Assembly (NCBI GenBank): GCA_905182995.1
Contig: CAJJDP010000151.1
Coordinates: 15,185 to 79,184, forward strand
Reading direction: 5' to 3'
Length of the DNA stretch: 64,000 nt
From: Paramecium octaurelia
Taxonomy: Eukaryota; Ciliophora; Oligohymenophorea; Peniculida; Parameciidae
The position numbers and the translations under genes are program-made. The notes under the pieces were generated by a model that was not told where the DNA came from, ran no database searches, and saw only the letters and a program-made list of their open reading frames with translations. Shown here one piece after another: positions 13,146 through 25,417 of this stretch (positions within the stretch are counted from its first letter, which is position 1; the number at the start of each line of letters is the position of its first letter).

Positions 13146-13651
13146 NNNNNNNNNNNNNNNNNNNNNNNNNNNNNNNNNNNNNNNNNNNNNNNNNNNNNNN
13201 NNNNNNNNNNNNNNNNNNNNNNNNNNNNNNNNNNNNNNNNNNNNNNNNNNNNNNNNNNNNNNNNNNNNNNNNNNNNNNNNNNNNNNNNNNNNNNNNNNNN
13301 NNNNNNNNNNNNNNNNNNNNNNNNNNNNNNNNNNNNNNNNNNNNNNNNNNNNNNNNNNNNNNNNNNNNNNNNNNNNNNNNNNNNNNNNNNNNNNNNNNNN
13401 NNNNNNNNNNNNNNNNNNNNNNNNNNNNNNNNNNNNNNNNNNNNNNNNNNNNNNNNNNNNNNNNNNNNNNNNNNNNNNNNNNNNNNNNNNNNNNNNNNNN
13501 NNNNNNNNNNNNNNNNNNNNNNNNNNNNNNNNNNNNNNNNNNNNNNNNNNNNNNNNNNNNNNNNNNNNNNNNNNNNNNNNNNNNNNNNNNNNNNNNNNNN
13601 NNNNNNNNNNNNNNNNNNNNNNNNNNNNNNNNNNNNNNNNNNNNNNNNNNN
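13146..13651. other. Assembly gap (506 N)
   Basis: Run of N. The left contig ends in an inverted copy of 653-768 and the right contig starts in an exact copy of 2,516-2,943, so both contig ends lie in repeated sequence, which explains the break. Confidence 0.98.
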
Positions 13652-14079
13652 ACAATAAAAAGCATTAAATTTTTTTAATAAAGTATTATTAAGGTGTTTA
13701 CTGTTTCATAATAATGTATTTGATTTATTTAACCTATTTTCTTATATCATATAGTATGAAATTTGTAGCTAAACAATATCAGAAATATTCGAAAAGAGAT
13801 TATTATGAAGTATCTTTGAATATTGAAATTCACCCAATGAAGCCTCGCTCAATTTTTACAATACTTCTTATTTTTAATACAATTATGGAAATATTTCATT
13901 AATTAGTTCTGGTTAAGGAATAATAAGATTTTGTATACAAAGAAATAAGATAGAATGTTAAGCCCTAGTAAAAGTAGAAGCTTGATAATGTAATATAATA
14001 ATAAAAAACGTTGTAGCATTTAAAATCACTCAATAACGAATTAAATTAAGTTAAATTAATAAATAAATTTATTTGATAA
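13652..14079. repeat. 428-bp direct repeat, copy 2
   Basis: Identical to 2,516-2,943. Sequence to the right is unrelated to that following copy 1. Confidence 0.9.
13714..14076 (+). CDS. Hypothetical 120-aa protein, duplicate of 2578-2940
   Basis: Identical ORF to the one at 2578, with the same ATG and TGA. If the repeat is an assembly overlap, this is the same locus counted twice. See that entry for its properties and weak status. Confidence 0.3.
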
Positions 14080-17000
14080 TATTATTATATTCAAAATAAT
14101 AATCAATAATATTTTGATTTAAAATTTATATTCAAATTTTTGTTTTTCGAAAATGCAGATAATAAGATTTTCTTAAGGCAATATACGAATACATAGGGTC
14201 ATTTTTACTTTGAGCCAAATTATTATGAATTAGTGTGAAGATATTTTAAGATTTTAAATAGCCACTTTGTTGTATAATATTTCTCTTATAAAATAACAAT
14301 AATCAATAGTTATTGTTTAATTTGAAAATGATAAAATCCTAAATTGTTATTGATATTCAAGTCAAATATAACTCTCATTAGTCATTTCCAACTACAAGCT
14401 ACAATTAGTCTATTGATTTTGCTAGTTTTTTATTAATTTTATTCATAGCATCTATTTTATATTGAAACAAATAGGATTACTGCTTATACTTAATTTAGAA
14501 TAACTTTTCCAATTATTTTAGTAGGAAATTGCTTGAGCAAAGGAACCAACATTTCTAATAGTTGCAGTGGAGTTGAGAATCCTCAAATACAATTGCATGG
14601 AAAATATATAAAATCTTTGGTAGGATAAATATTTCACATAAATGATATTGTTGTTTTCCATTAATGGATTCTGAGATTCATTTAACCCTTTTAGATACAT
14701 ATTAAATGTTTTTCTAAAGCTAAGCTACATATAAATTAATTAGTCTTTGTTACATTTTGTTATTCCTAGACATCTGTTTTGGCTTACAATAGTGATGCCT
14801 TGATTACATAAGTGTTTCGTTTATGAATGATTTTAATTATAGAATATACCATTTTTTAATCCTTTAATTATAGTCCATGTTTCATATAGTGTATGACGAA
14901 AACTAAACTTTATAAAGAATACTTTCTCTTCTTCACATTAATTGCATCAAAATCAAACAAAAAATACTAACTTTGAAGGTTCATATTTATTATTAAAGCC
15001 GGTTAAGGTAAAGAACCTCACGGCACTCCATTAGCAAAAGTGATATTTTTTATTTTTAATGGACCTACACAGCATAGTTGAATTCAACTATTTTAAGATA
15101 AAAATACATTAATTATATACTTTAATTAATCGTTTTCGCCTTTCTTTTTATCTTTGAAGATATTTCAATAAGGAATATCATTGATTATTAAATTACCAAC
15201 CAATTTAATTTAACTCTTCATTATAGGATATTGATTTACTTCTTGCATGCTTTCAAAATAAAATGAAGACTATCAATAGTAATAATATTATTTTATCTAT
15301 GAAATAAGTTCATTTGTGATTTTCAAATAGAGGATTATCATTTAAAATATTAGATCTATGCAATCTATTTTATCATACCAAAATATTTATTTATCCTGCA
15401 ACAACTAACAACCTGATTAAGAGAGAAACTCAATAACTTTTATATCAATAATTAAGTAAACAAGATTTTTGATATCACAACCATGATCTTGCGAATAGTT
15501 AAAATTAAAATTTTTAAATGAAAAATAAATCAAATGGTAAACCACATGTTTAAAAGTATAAATTGAATAAACTTATGTGCAAAAAGGAAACCTCTTCCCT
15601 GTATTCATTATATTCTTATTATTTAATATTGATCATCTAATTGATTATATTTGACTGTAATGTTATTACCTCTTGAATCTAAGAATTTGGATAATGATTA
15701 ATAATTAATATTACTTATTCTAAGCCAAGCTTATATTGGATATAGAGAAATAATCAGGCAAGAAATCAAAATAAGAATTTAGTGAAGAAATTGTATCTAA
15801 ACATCGAGACTAATGTAAGGGGAGTGCTAGATTATGGGAAGAATAAAAAAAAGAATTATTATTTAATGAGAGAAAAAAAGATATAAACCAATTATTAACT
15901 TTTAGGAAGTTATGTGTTATGAAAATAAAAAGATGAATAATAATAATTATATAAAATACAAAATATGCTGAAGCTTAAGAAAAGAGCTTTTTAAACTTAT
16001 ATAAATATGGCTTCGATGCAATAGAGATATTGGAAGAGATTATTTAAAATTTCTATTTTATAAACAAAAAGATAGAAATCCCTATAAAAAAAATCTCAGA
16101 TATCCTCCTATGATTAAAATTCTTATTAATGATCTCTGTATAGAAGATTTGCCTTGATGGATGAAAATTTGATGAAAGAAACAATTAGTACAGTAAGAAT
16201 CTAACTTTTCAAGTGAAGAGCAATAATAGGCCTATTAAACTTTACCTTGCAATTTTCTATTACAACTAAAATACCCAAAAATACTTGATGAACTAATGAA
16301 TTGGAAACTATTCGATCCTAATGGACTACTAAAGAACTTATATAGATAGCACAAAATGAGGGGAGGTTTTTAAACATTAAGGTCTCTCTAATCAGTATTA
16401 TTGGAAAACCAAGATCGTTTTTAGAAAAAAAACAAGTTATATTGTTGAATATCATAGCAGAGGAAGTAAACTCATACCTGCCTAACTTAATTTCAGCATG
16501 ATTCTTATTCTATTACTATAGTTTATACACTAAAGCAATGTCAAATCAACAGTTGTGTACATTAAACTTCAAATTTTTGAGGGATTGAGAAAAGAAGTAT
16601 TCAAATATAGTTTGAACTCTCCTGATTTCGGTCAGCCATAATGAAGTGGATGATCATATTAATTAATTTGTAACCAGGGTTGAGATGATTGAAAGTTCAA
16701 AATTATTTTAAGATTTTCTATGGAAAAATATTACAATACAATAGAATAGGAAATACTAACTTAATATTGAATAAATATATTTATTAGAGAAGCTCAAAAG
16801 TTAAGAATTATATACTACTTTAAGTGACAAAATATTTATCATCAATAAATAGAAAAATATGAAAAATTGAATTTATTAAATTGAAATATTTTTTTATTTG
16901 AATAAAATGCATAAATGAAGGCATATTGTTTGAAGATAACTACTCATTTAATTAAAAAAAAACCTTCAAGGTTTTTATTATTTAATGTCTTTTCACAATC

Positions 17001-17820
17001 ATTACCATTGTCTAAGAGATGGAATTATTCATTCAGATTCAAAAACCAATGTATTTTGATTGAAATTGCGAATAATAAAATGTGAGAAATTCATGATTTA
17101 TTTAATTATTATTTCTAATTTATAATGAAATTTGTCAATTTACTATGAATAAGACGTCGCCATTTTTTTAAATTTATTAAATTATTAAAATTTTAGAAAT
17201 TATCCTAAACATTAAAATTTCTTTTAAAAATTTGTGAATCATATTAATTACAATCTAGATTAAAACCCTCTAATATAAATGAAAATCAAAATATTAAATA
17301 ATTTATATATTTAACAGGTTGGCGATTTAGAACTACTCGAGAAGCATTCCCTATTGAATTTCTAGTTGCTTTTATTTCTAAAACTATTGAGAATTCTACA
17401 ACGGAATAGCAATCAATAAATATGAATCAATAATAGTTGCTATTAGCATATATGATAAGTTAGAAACTTTCTTTTGAGTTAGGAGTTTCTAAAATAATAA
17501 AATTTAAGTAATTTGAAACAGAAGTAAAAACAAATATATTATAACGATAGAATTTTTAACTGTAAATTGCTTTAATCTAAACAAATTTTTCAGACGATGA
17601 TTCTGTTTGACACAATAATTTATTGCAATAAGATGAACTCTAATAACCGGCTTTTAAGGTCATCTGAAAACCTGCTATTTTTTTTTAGTATTGTCGAAAC
17701 TCTTCGACTAATACAAGAATATAGAAGATTAAGACCCTACTTACGAACTAAAATCTTGGAGGATATCACTTTTGCCTAAACTACTAAATATCCTTCTCTA
17801 TAAATTTATTATTTAATATA
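14080..17820. other. Long stretch with no identified gene
   Basis: A+T-rich. A minus-strand frame at about 14,470-14,700 stays open for roughly 75 codons with no motif. Between about 15,780 and 16,900 there are plus-strand protein-like pieces (DELMNWKLFDPNGLLKN, then MRGGFQTL) separated by TGAs and frame changes, suggesting an old decayed gene that I cannot name. An 81-codon frame at 17,597-17,839 overlaps the start of the WD40 gene and looks incidental. The region just before 17,821 is the probable promoter. Confidence 0.4.
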
Positions 17821-19479
17821 ATGTTTAAACCAAAAATGATAGAAAATGAAAAAGATTTTTTTTGTACTAAAGGACACAAACTACCAGTTGTTACAATTGC
17901 ACTTGATCCTAAATTATCGAGAGATGAGCGACTCTTATGCACAGAATGTTTAGAGAATACATGCATGGATGGCAAAATGGTTGGATTAAGGAAGATGATA
18001 TAAATAGTTGAAGAGAACTAAATAAAGTAGATGGAAAAAGTTGAAAATATAATAATGGATTAGATAAAATAAGTTGAATAACTACATAGTATTGTTGATC
18101 AGATGAAATCATTTGTTCTCCAATAATTAAATGAATTGATTACTATATTGATTGGATGGATTCAGAATCTATAAAAAAAAGGATAATAATAGTCCGAATA
18201 TAGTCTTTAAGAGGAAATAGAAAAAATGGTTTTGTAAAGAAATAATACTTATACCACTTTACAACCATAAATTAGTGAAATTTAAAAAACAAATTTCTGC
18301 TGGATATCAAAATTACATCCTAAACTAGAATAATTTAATTAATTTGCAGAATATAAGAGGTGCAAAGATATATTGACAAACATAGGATTGGAATCTTAAC
18401 ACATTACAAATGAATAATAATAAATTAATGTGCAAAAAGAAAATGAAGAATTACAATAATTAATTGCTGAATTAAATATTTAACATCCATAAGCTGAATA
18501 ATCTGCTTGTTCAGACAATCTTTAATCATTTAGTTATGACATTATTTAAGAATTTTCAATTCAAAAAATAGAATAATGCTATGCAATTGCTATTAATAAG
18601 GATTGTTCAACCTTATTGGTTGGATGCTTATCTCAAATTAAAGTATTTGAATTCAACTAAGGAAATATCAAATAAATTTAAACCTTAAATGAGCACAAAC
18701 AATATGTTACTACTTTAAACTTCATGAAAAAATCAAAATAGTTTATATCTGGAAGTCGTGATAAATCTATTATAATATGGAGATGCGATGAAAATAATTT
18801 ATGGACTTTATAATAGAGATTAAATGGACATAGCTTTTGGATCTTATGTTTAGTATTAAATACAAATGAAGATTTAATTATTTCAGGAAGCAATGACCCA
18901 AGTATTAAATTTTGGATTAATAAAAATGAATGGGTGTGTCAATAAACAATAACAGATCATTCCAGTTCCATATATGGATTAAGTTTGAATTAATAATAAA
19001 ATAGAGTGATATCTTGTGGTTATGATAAACTGATTTTAATAATGGAGCAATAAGAATAGAATAAAGATTGGATTGTAATATAAAAGATTAAAGTTGAGGA
19101 GTTTGGACATCGAATATGCTTTATTGATGATAATATTTTCGCATTCTCACAATATGATATTGAATAACTGACTTTGTTTGAGATGAATCCTATAAATAAA
19201 TAGTTTAACAAAACTCGAGATATTTCTATAAAATGTGGATTAGAAGATGAATGTTTTTTTCCTTAACAATATATTAATTCTAAGTAGATTTTACTGAGTA
19301 AGAATGGTGAATATGTCAATTTAATAAAGAAAAAGTAAAATGAAGATTTTCTAACTGAATACTCCATTCCTTTTCGAACATTTTGTCTTTTTGGTGTGAT
19401 GAGTGATGATGGTGAATATTTGATCACTTGGGATAAAAATTCAAACTCAATATAAATTAGGAAATATAAAGAATTATGA
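17821..19479 (+). CDS. WD40-repeat protein with N-terminal Cys motif and coiled coil
   Basis: A single uninterrupted frame of 553 codons from ATG 17821 to TGA 19477-19479, full of TAA/TAG Gln codons and without introns. The N-terminus has a Cys/His cluster (FCTKGHK near residue 15, LLCTECLENTC near 40-48) that could bind zinc. Residues about 60-235 are Gln/Glu/Lys-rich and probably coiled coil. From about 250 onward WD40 blades appear: LVGCLSQIKVFEF, ISGSRDKSIIIW, ISGSNDPSIKFW, VISCGYDKL and finally SDDGEYLITWDKN. WD40 proteins act as interaction scaffolds; substrate and partner are not evident. It is the intact member of a local family whose other copies are decayed. The start is the first ATG of the frame and places the Cys motif at the N-terminus as expected. 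Confidence 0.88.
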
Positions 19480-20089
19480 AAAATATATAAATATAGATAA
19501 AATTATTTTATCAAAATCAATTTCTGTAATTAAATGAAAAGAAGGCAGTCTCTGAATAATGTTATTAATAACTCTACTTAATTTTTATGAAACTTTAAAT
19601 TTAATTAAATAGCAACCTTAAGTGTCTAATAAGTAGAACTCTTTAGAACTTAAAGCTATTTAATTCAATTGATTAAATCTCCTTATTAATTTACAAGATT
19701 GGCAAAGGAAAATTTCATTTTTTTTCTATGATTTGGTTACTAAGCCCTCTTGGAAAATCCAAAAATTATACAATAAGGAAAGGATACTAATAGATTGTTA
19801 GGCTCAAAATGTCATTAAAGTTCTCAAATTTATTTAAGTAACTCCAAAACAATTTGGATTATTTAGTACATCGTTGTTATGGACTGTTTTGATGGCACTC
19901 TCCAACTGTACCAGGATTCTTTCTATTTAAAAGAGAATTATATTATTTAACTTTTTTTAGGGAGATACAGTATCTTCTATTATCTCAAATTCCAATTTCC
20001 ACATTCGCTTTTTGACGAATTAGCCATTCTTTTCAATACAGTTAATTAAGCTTCGATTTTGCAGATAGTAATATTGTATCTTGAGAATT
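19480..20089. other. Intergenic, possible gene remnants
   Basis: 3' flank of the WD40 gene, then A+T-rich DNA. A plus-strand stretch at about 19,850-20,110 reads protein-like without a recognised motif and may belong to the decayed gene that follows. Confidence 0.3.
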
Positions 20090-21515
20090 AAGGATATACC
20101 TCATAAAGATATTAGATGTACCAAAGCTGATCATCGAAATCTATAAATAACAGGGTTTTGTATTGATAGTACGTCCTCAGTTTAAAGGCCTTATTGCAAT
20201 TTATGCTTGCCTTGCCATGGTGAACATCTCAACAAGTTAACTTCTTTAGAAACTTTTGAGTGTATGGATGCAGTAATGAATATCGAGAGCAAAAAATATG
20301 TAAGTTAGCTTTGATAGTCTTCCTAATTTCCTAACTACCTTTTTTAACAATAATACTTAATAATTTGTCTAAATAGGACTTTCATAGTTTGATGTTATGA
20401 TTAAAAGTTTATGTCATATGGAAAATTGCCAGACCCTCTTATTTGATTAACTTAAAATTCTATAGAGTAAACCAAAATTTTTTTTAGATGAAATTATTAA
20501 GAACTTAAAGAATTCAAAATTAGAAAAGTAAAGAGTTGTGTAAACTTCAAATTCTGACAGAAAATCGTTGCTTTTAGAAAAATTTTAACGAATAATTATA
20601 TATAAAGTAAATTTAACTAATTCATTCTGAATGAGAAAAACTCAATTAAATAAGATGATTCATTTTTTGTCATTCTTATATATATAGATTCTTCAATCGT
20701 GGTAGCTGGTTGTAATAAGGACATAAAAGTATTTCAACATAGAAAAGGGAATCTGAATTAAATATAATTATTAGGAGAGCACAAAAAATAGTCTTTACTT
20801 TAAATATTATGAAACACGCAAATAATTTTGTGTCTGAAAGCTTATTTAATACAATTATAATATGGCACGAAATTAGATATGCTTAATCGAGTTGTTACAA
20901 AAAATTAAATGAACATTCACACAGTATTCAGTGATTATCGTTAATTATACTGATAATCTAATTAATTCAGGCATTTCTGATAAAACAATAAATTTTGAAT
21001 GAAACAGAATTAATGGTCGTGTTATTAAACTATAACTGATCATTATTAAGTTCAAATGAACAATAGAATCAATTGATCTCTTGTTTAGAGGATTCATAAA
21101 TATTAGTAATTGGATAGTATAAGTAGGATAAATAGTGGAGTTTTATGTAAAAGATTAAAGTTGATTAGTACTGAAGGAGATATCCTTTATTAACGATAAC
21201 GTATTTACGCTTTAACTACATTGTAAAGAATAAATGTATGTTTATAATGTGGATAGCAATAATAAATAGTATAAGAAAATTAATGAAATTACTTTAAGTG
21301 TGGTTCAATTAACAGTGATAGTTTAGTTCCATTATAATATTTAAATTTAAATTGTCTCCTAGTGAATAGAAATAATAAAAATGTGAATTTAATGAAAAGA
21401 AAAAAAATAATGACTTTGTAATTTAATAATCTATTGAATTTAGCAGTTGTAATATTTATGGGTAAGTAAGTAATGAAGGAGAGTATGTGATCAATTGAAA
21501 TAGTGAATGAATAAA
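20090..21515 (+). pseudogene. WD40-family pseudogene
   Basis: The order of features matches the intact gene at 17,821. First comes a Cys motif segment (GFCIDSTSSVQRPYCNLC, then PCHGEHLNKLTSLE) at about 20,150-20,290, then a coiled-coil-like part, then blade remnants (SIVVAGCNKDIKVFQHRKG at about 20,695). The terminal segment at about 21,412-21,505 corresponds to the GEYLITW end. Several frames are needed and Trp positions appear as TGA, for example AAT TGA AAT where relatives have a TGG. No short introns repair it. The N-terminal motif differs from that of the intact copy, so it may come from another subfamily. Confidence 0.7.
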
Positions 21516-23769
21516 ATAAAGATCAAAATTATCTTACAGTTCATTTATTCTTTATGATAAAATTGAGAATTATTTATTTCCTATCATTCTAATAAGATAT
21601 TAAAACTAAAACATTATTGACCCTAAATTCATTTAAAACTCGCTTACTGATAAGAATTATTAAGTAATCCCTAACATTTGTTTTTTAAATTATAATGAAC
21701 TTTCATTATATTTATTGGGCTTATTAGTGCTTTCGAACTATCTTTATCCCAATCATTTTTACTAATATTAAACAATAAATCGTGCCCATTCTTTCATAAA
21801 GATGATTTAAATTTGTTCTCATACCACTTACATAATAAAATCATAAATTCTCCTAATCAATCCACCAATCACAAAAATTCATAGATGAATGATTAGTATT
21901 AGGTTACTATTAAAAGTAGAGGTACATTAATGCAAGAATCACTATAGTACTGACATTCTCATAAATTGAATTATTCATTTAAGGATTACCTCAACATGCT
22001 CTAATAATTGCTTTTTTAAGTATTTCTACTATTTTCTATTAAAATAAATCATAATTATACTTCTGATTTCAGCATTAGTGTCCTTCAGTTATTTGAATTT
22101 TTTTATAATAATCTCTCTTATCATTAATTAATTTCATTTTGAAATATTATATAAAAAGAGCGGACCATTAGTTTAGGCTCAAATTATCATTAGTATTTAA
22201 GTTTAAAGCCTAGTTCATAAATCAAATTGAGTTTCCCTTAAAAATTTGATAAAAACAAAAATTAGAATATTATTCATCCAAATAAGTGTAGTCATAGAGA
22301 ATCTTAAAGTATTTAGGCAATATTAGCATACTTAAATTCAAAACTGGGACTCAAATCAAGTAGATAATTTTAGTTCCAACAGATTTTAAAGTAATTAGAT
22401 ATAAATATTAAAACTTGGGATAGTAAGGGAATAAAAAGTTAAATATTTAAAATGTAACTATAAGGAGGAGATAGAAACTGTTTGTCATAACTGATTTTGT
22501 AAATAGACTTATTGCTTTAAATTTATTTAGAGGATAGAAACAATCATGATCATTTTTAAGATGTTGAAAAGTCAATAGATTGAATGAATCTATTTAAAGT
22601 AATAAAGTGATAATCTTTCTAAAAGGGTAGAAATAAGAATAAAGAAGTTGGGAATTAGAGAAATTTTATAGTATAAAAGGAAAGTCTGTTAGTGAAATAA
22701 ATAAAAATGGGAACTATAAATAGAATGCAAAGCAACAATTTCTAAAATGATTCCTGAATAAATTGGAAAATTAACTCATCCAAATTAAAATTTATAAAAA
22801 ACAACTACAAGTATACTATATCATCATTTAATTATCATTAGATTGATAGTGATTCTTTAAATTAATTCAAAGTATAACATGATAAAGATAATCTTAGGTC
22901 TATCATTTAGGATATGAAAATAATAACCATTAATCCTTTTTGGTGTTAAGGTGAAAATAATGTATAATTTCTTAAGGGATCTATATTTAATTACTTAAAT
23001 ATAAATGAAGAGTTACTTGTGTGGTAAAGCCTTCGAAATTAATCTTATTTATTTTAATTCCTTATTTGAGATTATTAAATCATAATGAAATTTATAGATT
23101 AATGTTAATTAATTTATTATTTCTCATCTAAAGATTTTGGGACGTAGGTTATGATTATTAAATTGCAATTAGAATGTTTGAATTTTATTAGTGATAAGTA
23201 TCAAAGTTTGAAAATTAATTTACAATGAAATTTAAGTTTATTTAATCCAGAGAACAATTGCTATGTTAAAGATTAATTTTTATACATTTTTGAGGCTCTT
23301 CCTTAATTATATAGCCTAATTATCACTTTATTCAATTTTTTTTGCAAATTTAATATCATTTTCTATAAATTAAATGAAAAATTAACTTAAAAAATTAGAA
23401 TGTTCAATCATTATTGTAATTTATGATACAAAATTTTACCTACTGGAGTTTTTAACTTTATGATAAATGGCTTTATTATAAAGTACAGTCGCTTCAATAC
23501 TTCATTATTATTATTAAGTATAAATTGTGTTTTTGAGAAGTTGTTATTGGGAAGTTAAGAATTAAACCTTCTAGTAATTTAGGGTGATTACTGCTAGTTA
23601 ATTCTAAAATTAAAAAATAACCTAGGAAATGTTTTTATAGCTTTTAAGTATTAAAAGTTAAATATAATTGTATTTTAATCATGAAAGAAATAATTTGAAT
23701 CGATACAATTAAAAATAATGATTATTTATTTTATTATTAATTATGATTAAAATATAGTTAATATTCTCA
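21516..23769. other. Mostly featureless; one decayed coding tract
   Basis: Between about 22,290 and 22,980 the plus strand has protein-like runs (for example ILKQLDINIKTWDSKGI and KVCQ/SVSEINKNGNYKQ in different frames) broken by TGAs, possibly another WD40 relative, but I cannot confirm it. The rest is A+T-rich with no gene, RNA or repeat identified. Confidence 0.3.
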
Positions 23770-24294
23770 TCATAATTTATAGAAACCTTCAACCTTAATA
23801 ACATGCATCTAAGGATTATAAGTATTTCCTGCAACATTTAGTATCCTAAATCCAGAAACTATTTGACTAGGAAAAGTTAGTGTCAATAGACTTTTTGCTA
23901 AATTGTTATAAATCTAAGTTTCTTGGCCATCAAATATAATAAAGATTTATATATTATATTATCTATTATCTCCATCCCATAGCCATATTTTCAAGGTATT
24001 TATTTCATACTTTTATAATAACCAAAAATCTATTGAATACCCTACCAAGCTCAATGTATATACAGTTACAGTATAAATAGTATCCCTTAAGCAACTTCCC
24101 TTATCACCTCCTACGAAAATATTTAGTATTTTTGATGTAATTAAGGTCCCTTTATTTTGACTGAATGCATTTTTATAATGGCCCCTGATAATTGATTTTA
24201 TTTTTGCTTATTATCTTAAACAAAGCTAATTGGCAATGAGCGACATATTAATTAGAAGAATAAACACAAATATGTTAGGGATATATATTGCCAT
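23770..24294 (-). CDS. Small secreted protein with F5/8-type-C-like domain
   Basis: ATG at 24294 to TGA at 23772-23770: 175 codons, no intron, TAA/TAG as Gln. The first 22 residues (MAIYIPNIFVFILLINMSLI and AN) form a plausible signal peptide. The rest resembles the discoidin/F5/8-type-C fold as seen after BTB-BACK in BTBD9-like proteins: LVGYSIDFWL, then INTLKIWLWDGDNRQYNIQI, then LTFPSQIVSGFRILNVAG and a terminal HVIKVEGFYK. Such domains usually bind carbohydrate, lipid or protein at cell surfaces. A single domain on a signal peptide suggests an exported adhesive protein, or a truncated member of a bigger family. The start is the ATG that gives the signal peptide; a second in-frame ATG (MSLIANQ) is less likely. 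Confidence 0.65.
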
Positions 24295-24477
24295 ATTCAA
24301 CAATCTTAATAATTATGATATTAAAATTGATTACACAATTTCAATTTATATGATGAAATCACAATTTTTGGAAAAAAAAAGATTTCCTAAAACTCTCAAA
24401 AACTAATAAATCCTTTATAATTCGATTTTGATCTGCTCATATTCAAACGAATGATATTTTCAATTTATTTATTCTTT

Positions 24478-24640
24478 CATTAATTTTGGTTAGCTTAGAT
24501 GCTATCATACATCTATATTTACAAAGGTTGAGTTAGAAATTTGAAAATTTGTTGATTTATAATATTATAAGTGTCACCAACAATTATCTCAAAACCAAAT
24601 CCAAAGGACCCCATCCAACTACCACTTTTGAAAACTACTT
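24478..24640 (-). pseudogene. Fragment related to secreted/surface proteins
   Basis: A minus-strand open piece reads FKSGSWMGSFGFGFEIIVGD and continues about 30 residues to a TGA. It has the look of an extracellular beta domain and lies just upstream of the F5/8C-like gene, but it has no start of its own in frame. It may be a remnant of a longer relative. Confidence 0.3.
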
Positions 24641-25417
24641 ATAATTTAGAATTTATTAATGTATATAATCAAGAATAATTAATCAAATAATGAACTGAAG
24701 ATAGTTCTTAATCGTTTATCAAAATCGTCTTGTCAGCAAAAGTTTTAAGCACTTAAATAAACAACAAACTTAATCTATTTTGAATTAATCATGCAAAACT
24801 TTTGGAATTGAATATTGTCAAATATCGAGTTCATCTTATTCTAGATTGATTGCTATATAAATTAAGTTAAAGAACAATTCTCTCAAATATTAAATTAACA
24901 TTTGAGAAAAAATTCAACATCATTCTTATAATCTTTAAAAAAGAAAATAATTAGAGAAATGGGTAATAAATCTGAAAAGATATAATATAGAAAATTTTAA
25001 TGATAGAATTAATTCTATTAAGAAATCCTAAAATAATACAGAAAATTATTATGTTTCTTAATCTACCTGGTAAATTGAGTATCTTTCAAATTCATTGACT
25101 TTCGATATTTTAATTAGCAACATTCGAAATAATAGTTTCTAAGACTAAAGTTAAATTTTTATTCGGTAAATTGTAAATTTTAGGGAGAAAGAAAACAAAT
25201 TTTTTAGAATAAAATAACTTTGATTTTATCATAGTTACTTAAAGAGATACCATTATATTTTTCAACTATGATTTCCTTTCAAAACTTTATAACTAATTAA
25301 TGAAATATCCAATGATTATTAGGATTATTATTTGAATTACTTCCTAACTAAATAATTATTATTATATTTTTAATTTTATTAGTTTTAATTAATAAAATAT
25401 TAGAAAATTTGTAAATT
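24641..25417. other. Intergenic
   Basis: A+T-rich, TGA in all frames; contains the presumed promoter of the MORN gene. Nothing similar to the N-terminal domain of the paralogue at 43,462-45,955 is visible. Confidence 0.4.

Noticed and set aside
13117-13668. Long ORFs on both strands across 13,117-13,668
   Set aside because: They consist almost entirely of N and carry no sequence information.
15780-16900. BRO1/ALIX-like protein remnant
   Set aside because: A few pieces looked suggestive, but there is no motif firm enough to name a family.
17597-17839. 81-codon plus-strand ORF just before the WD40 gene
   Set aside because: It overlaps the WD40 start in another frame and has no domain or typical codon use; it probably is chance.
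17784-18112. Minus-strand ORFs over the start of the WD40 gene
   Set aside because: Antisense shadows of an intact 553-codon plus-strand gene.
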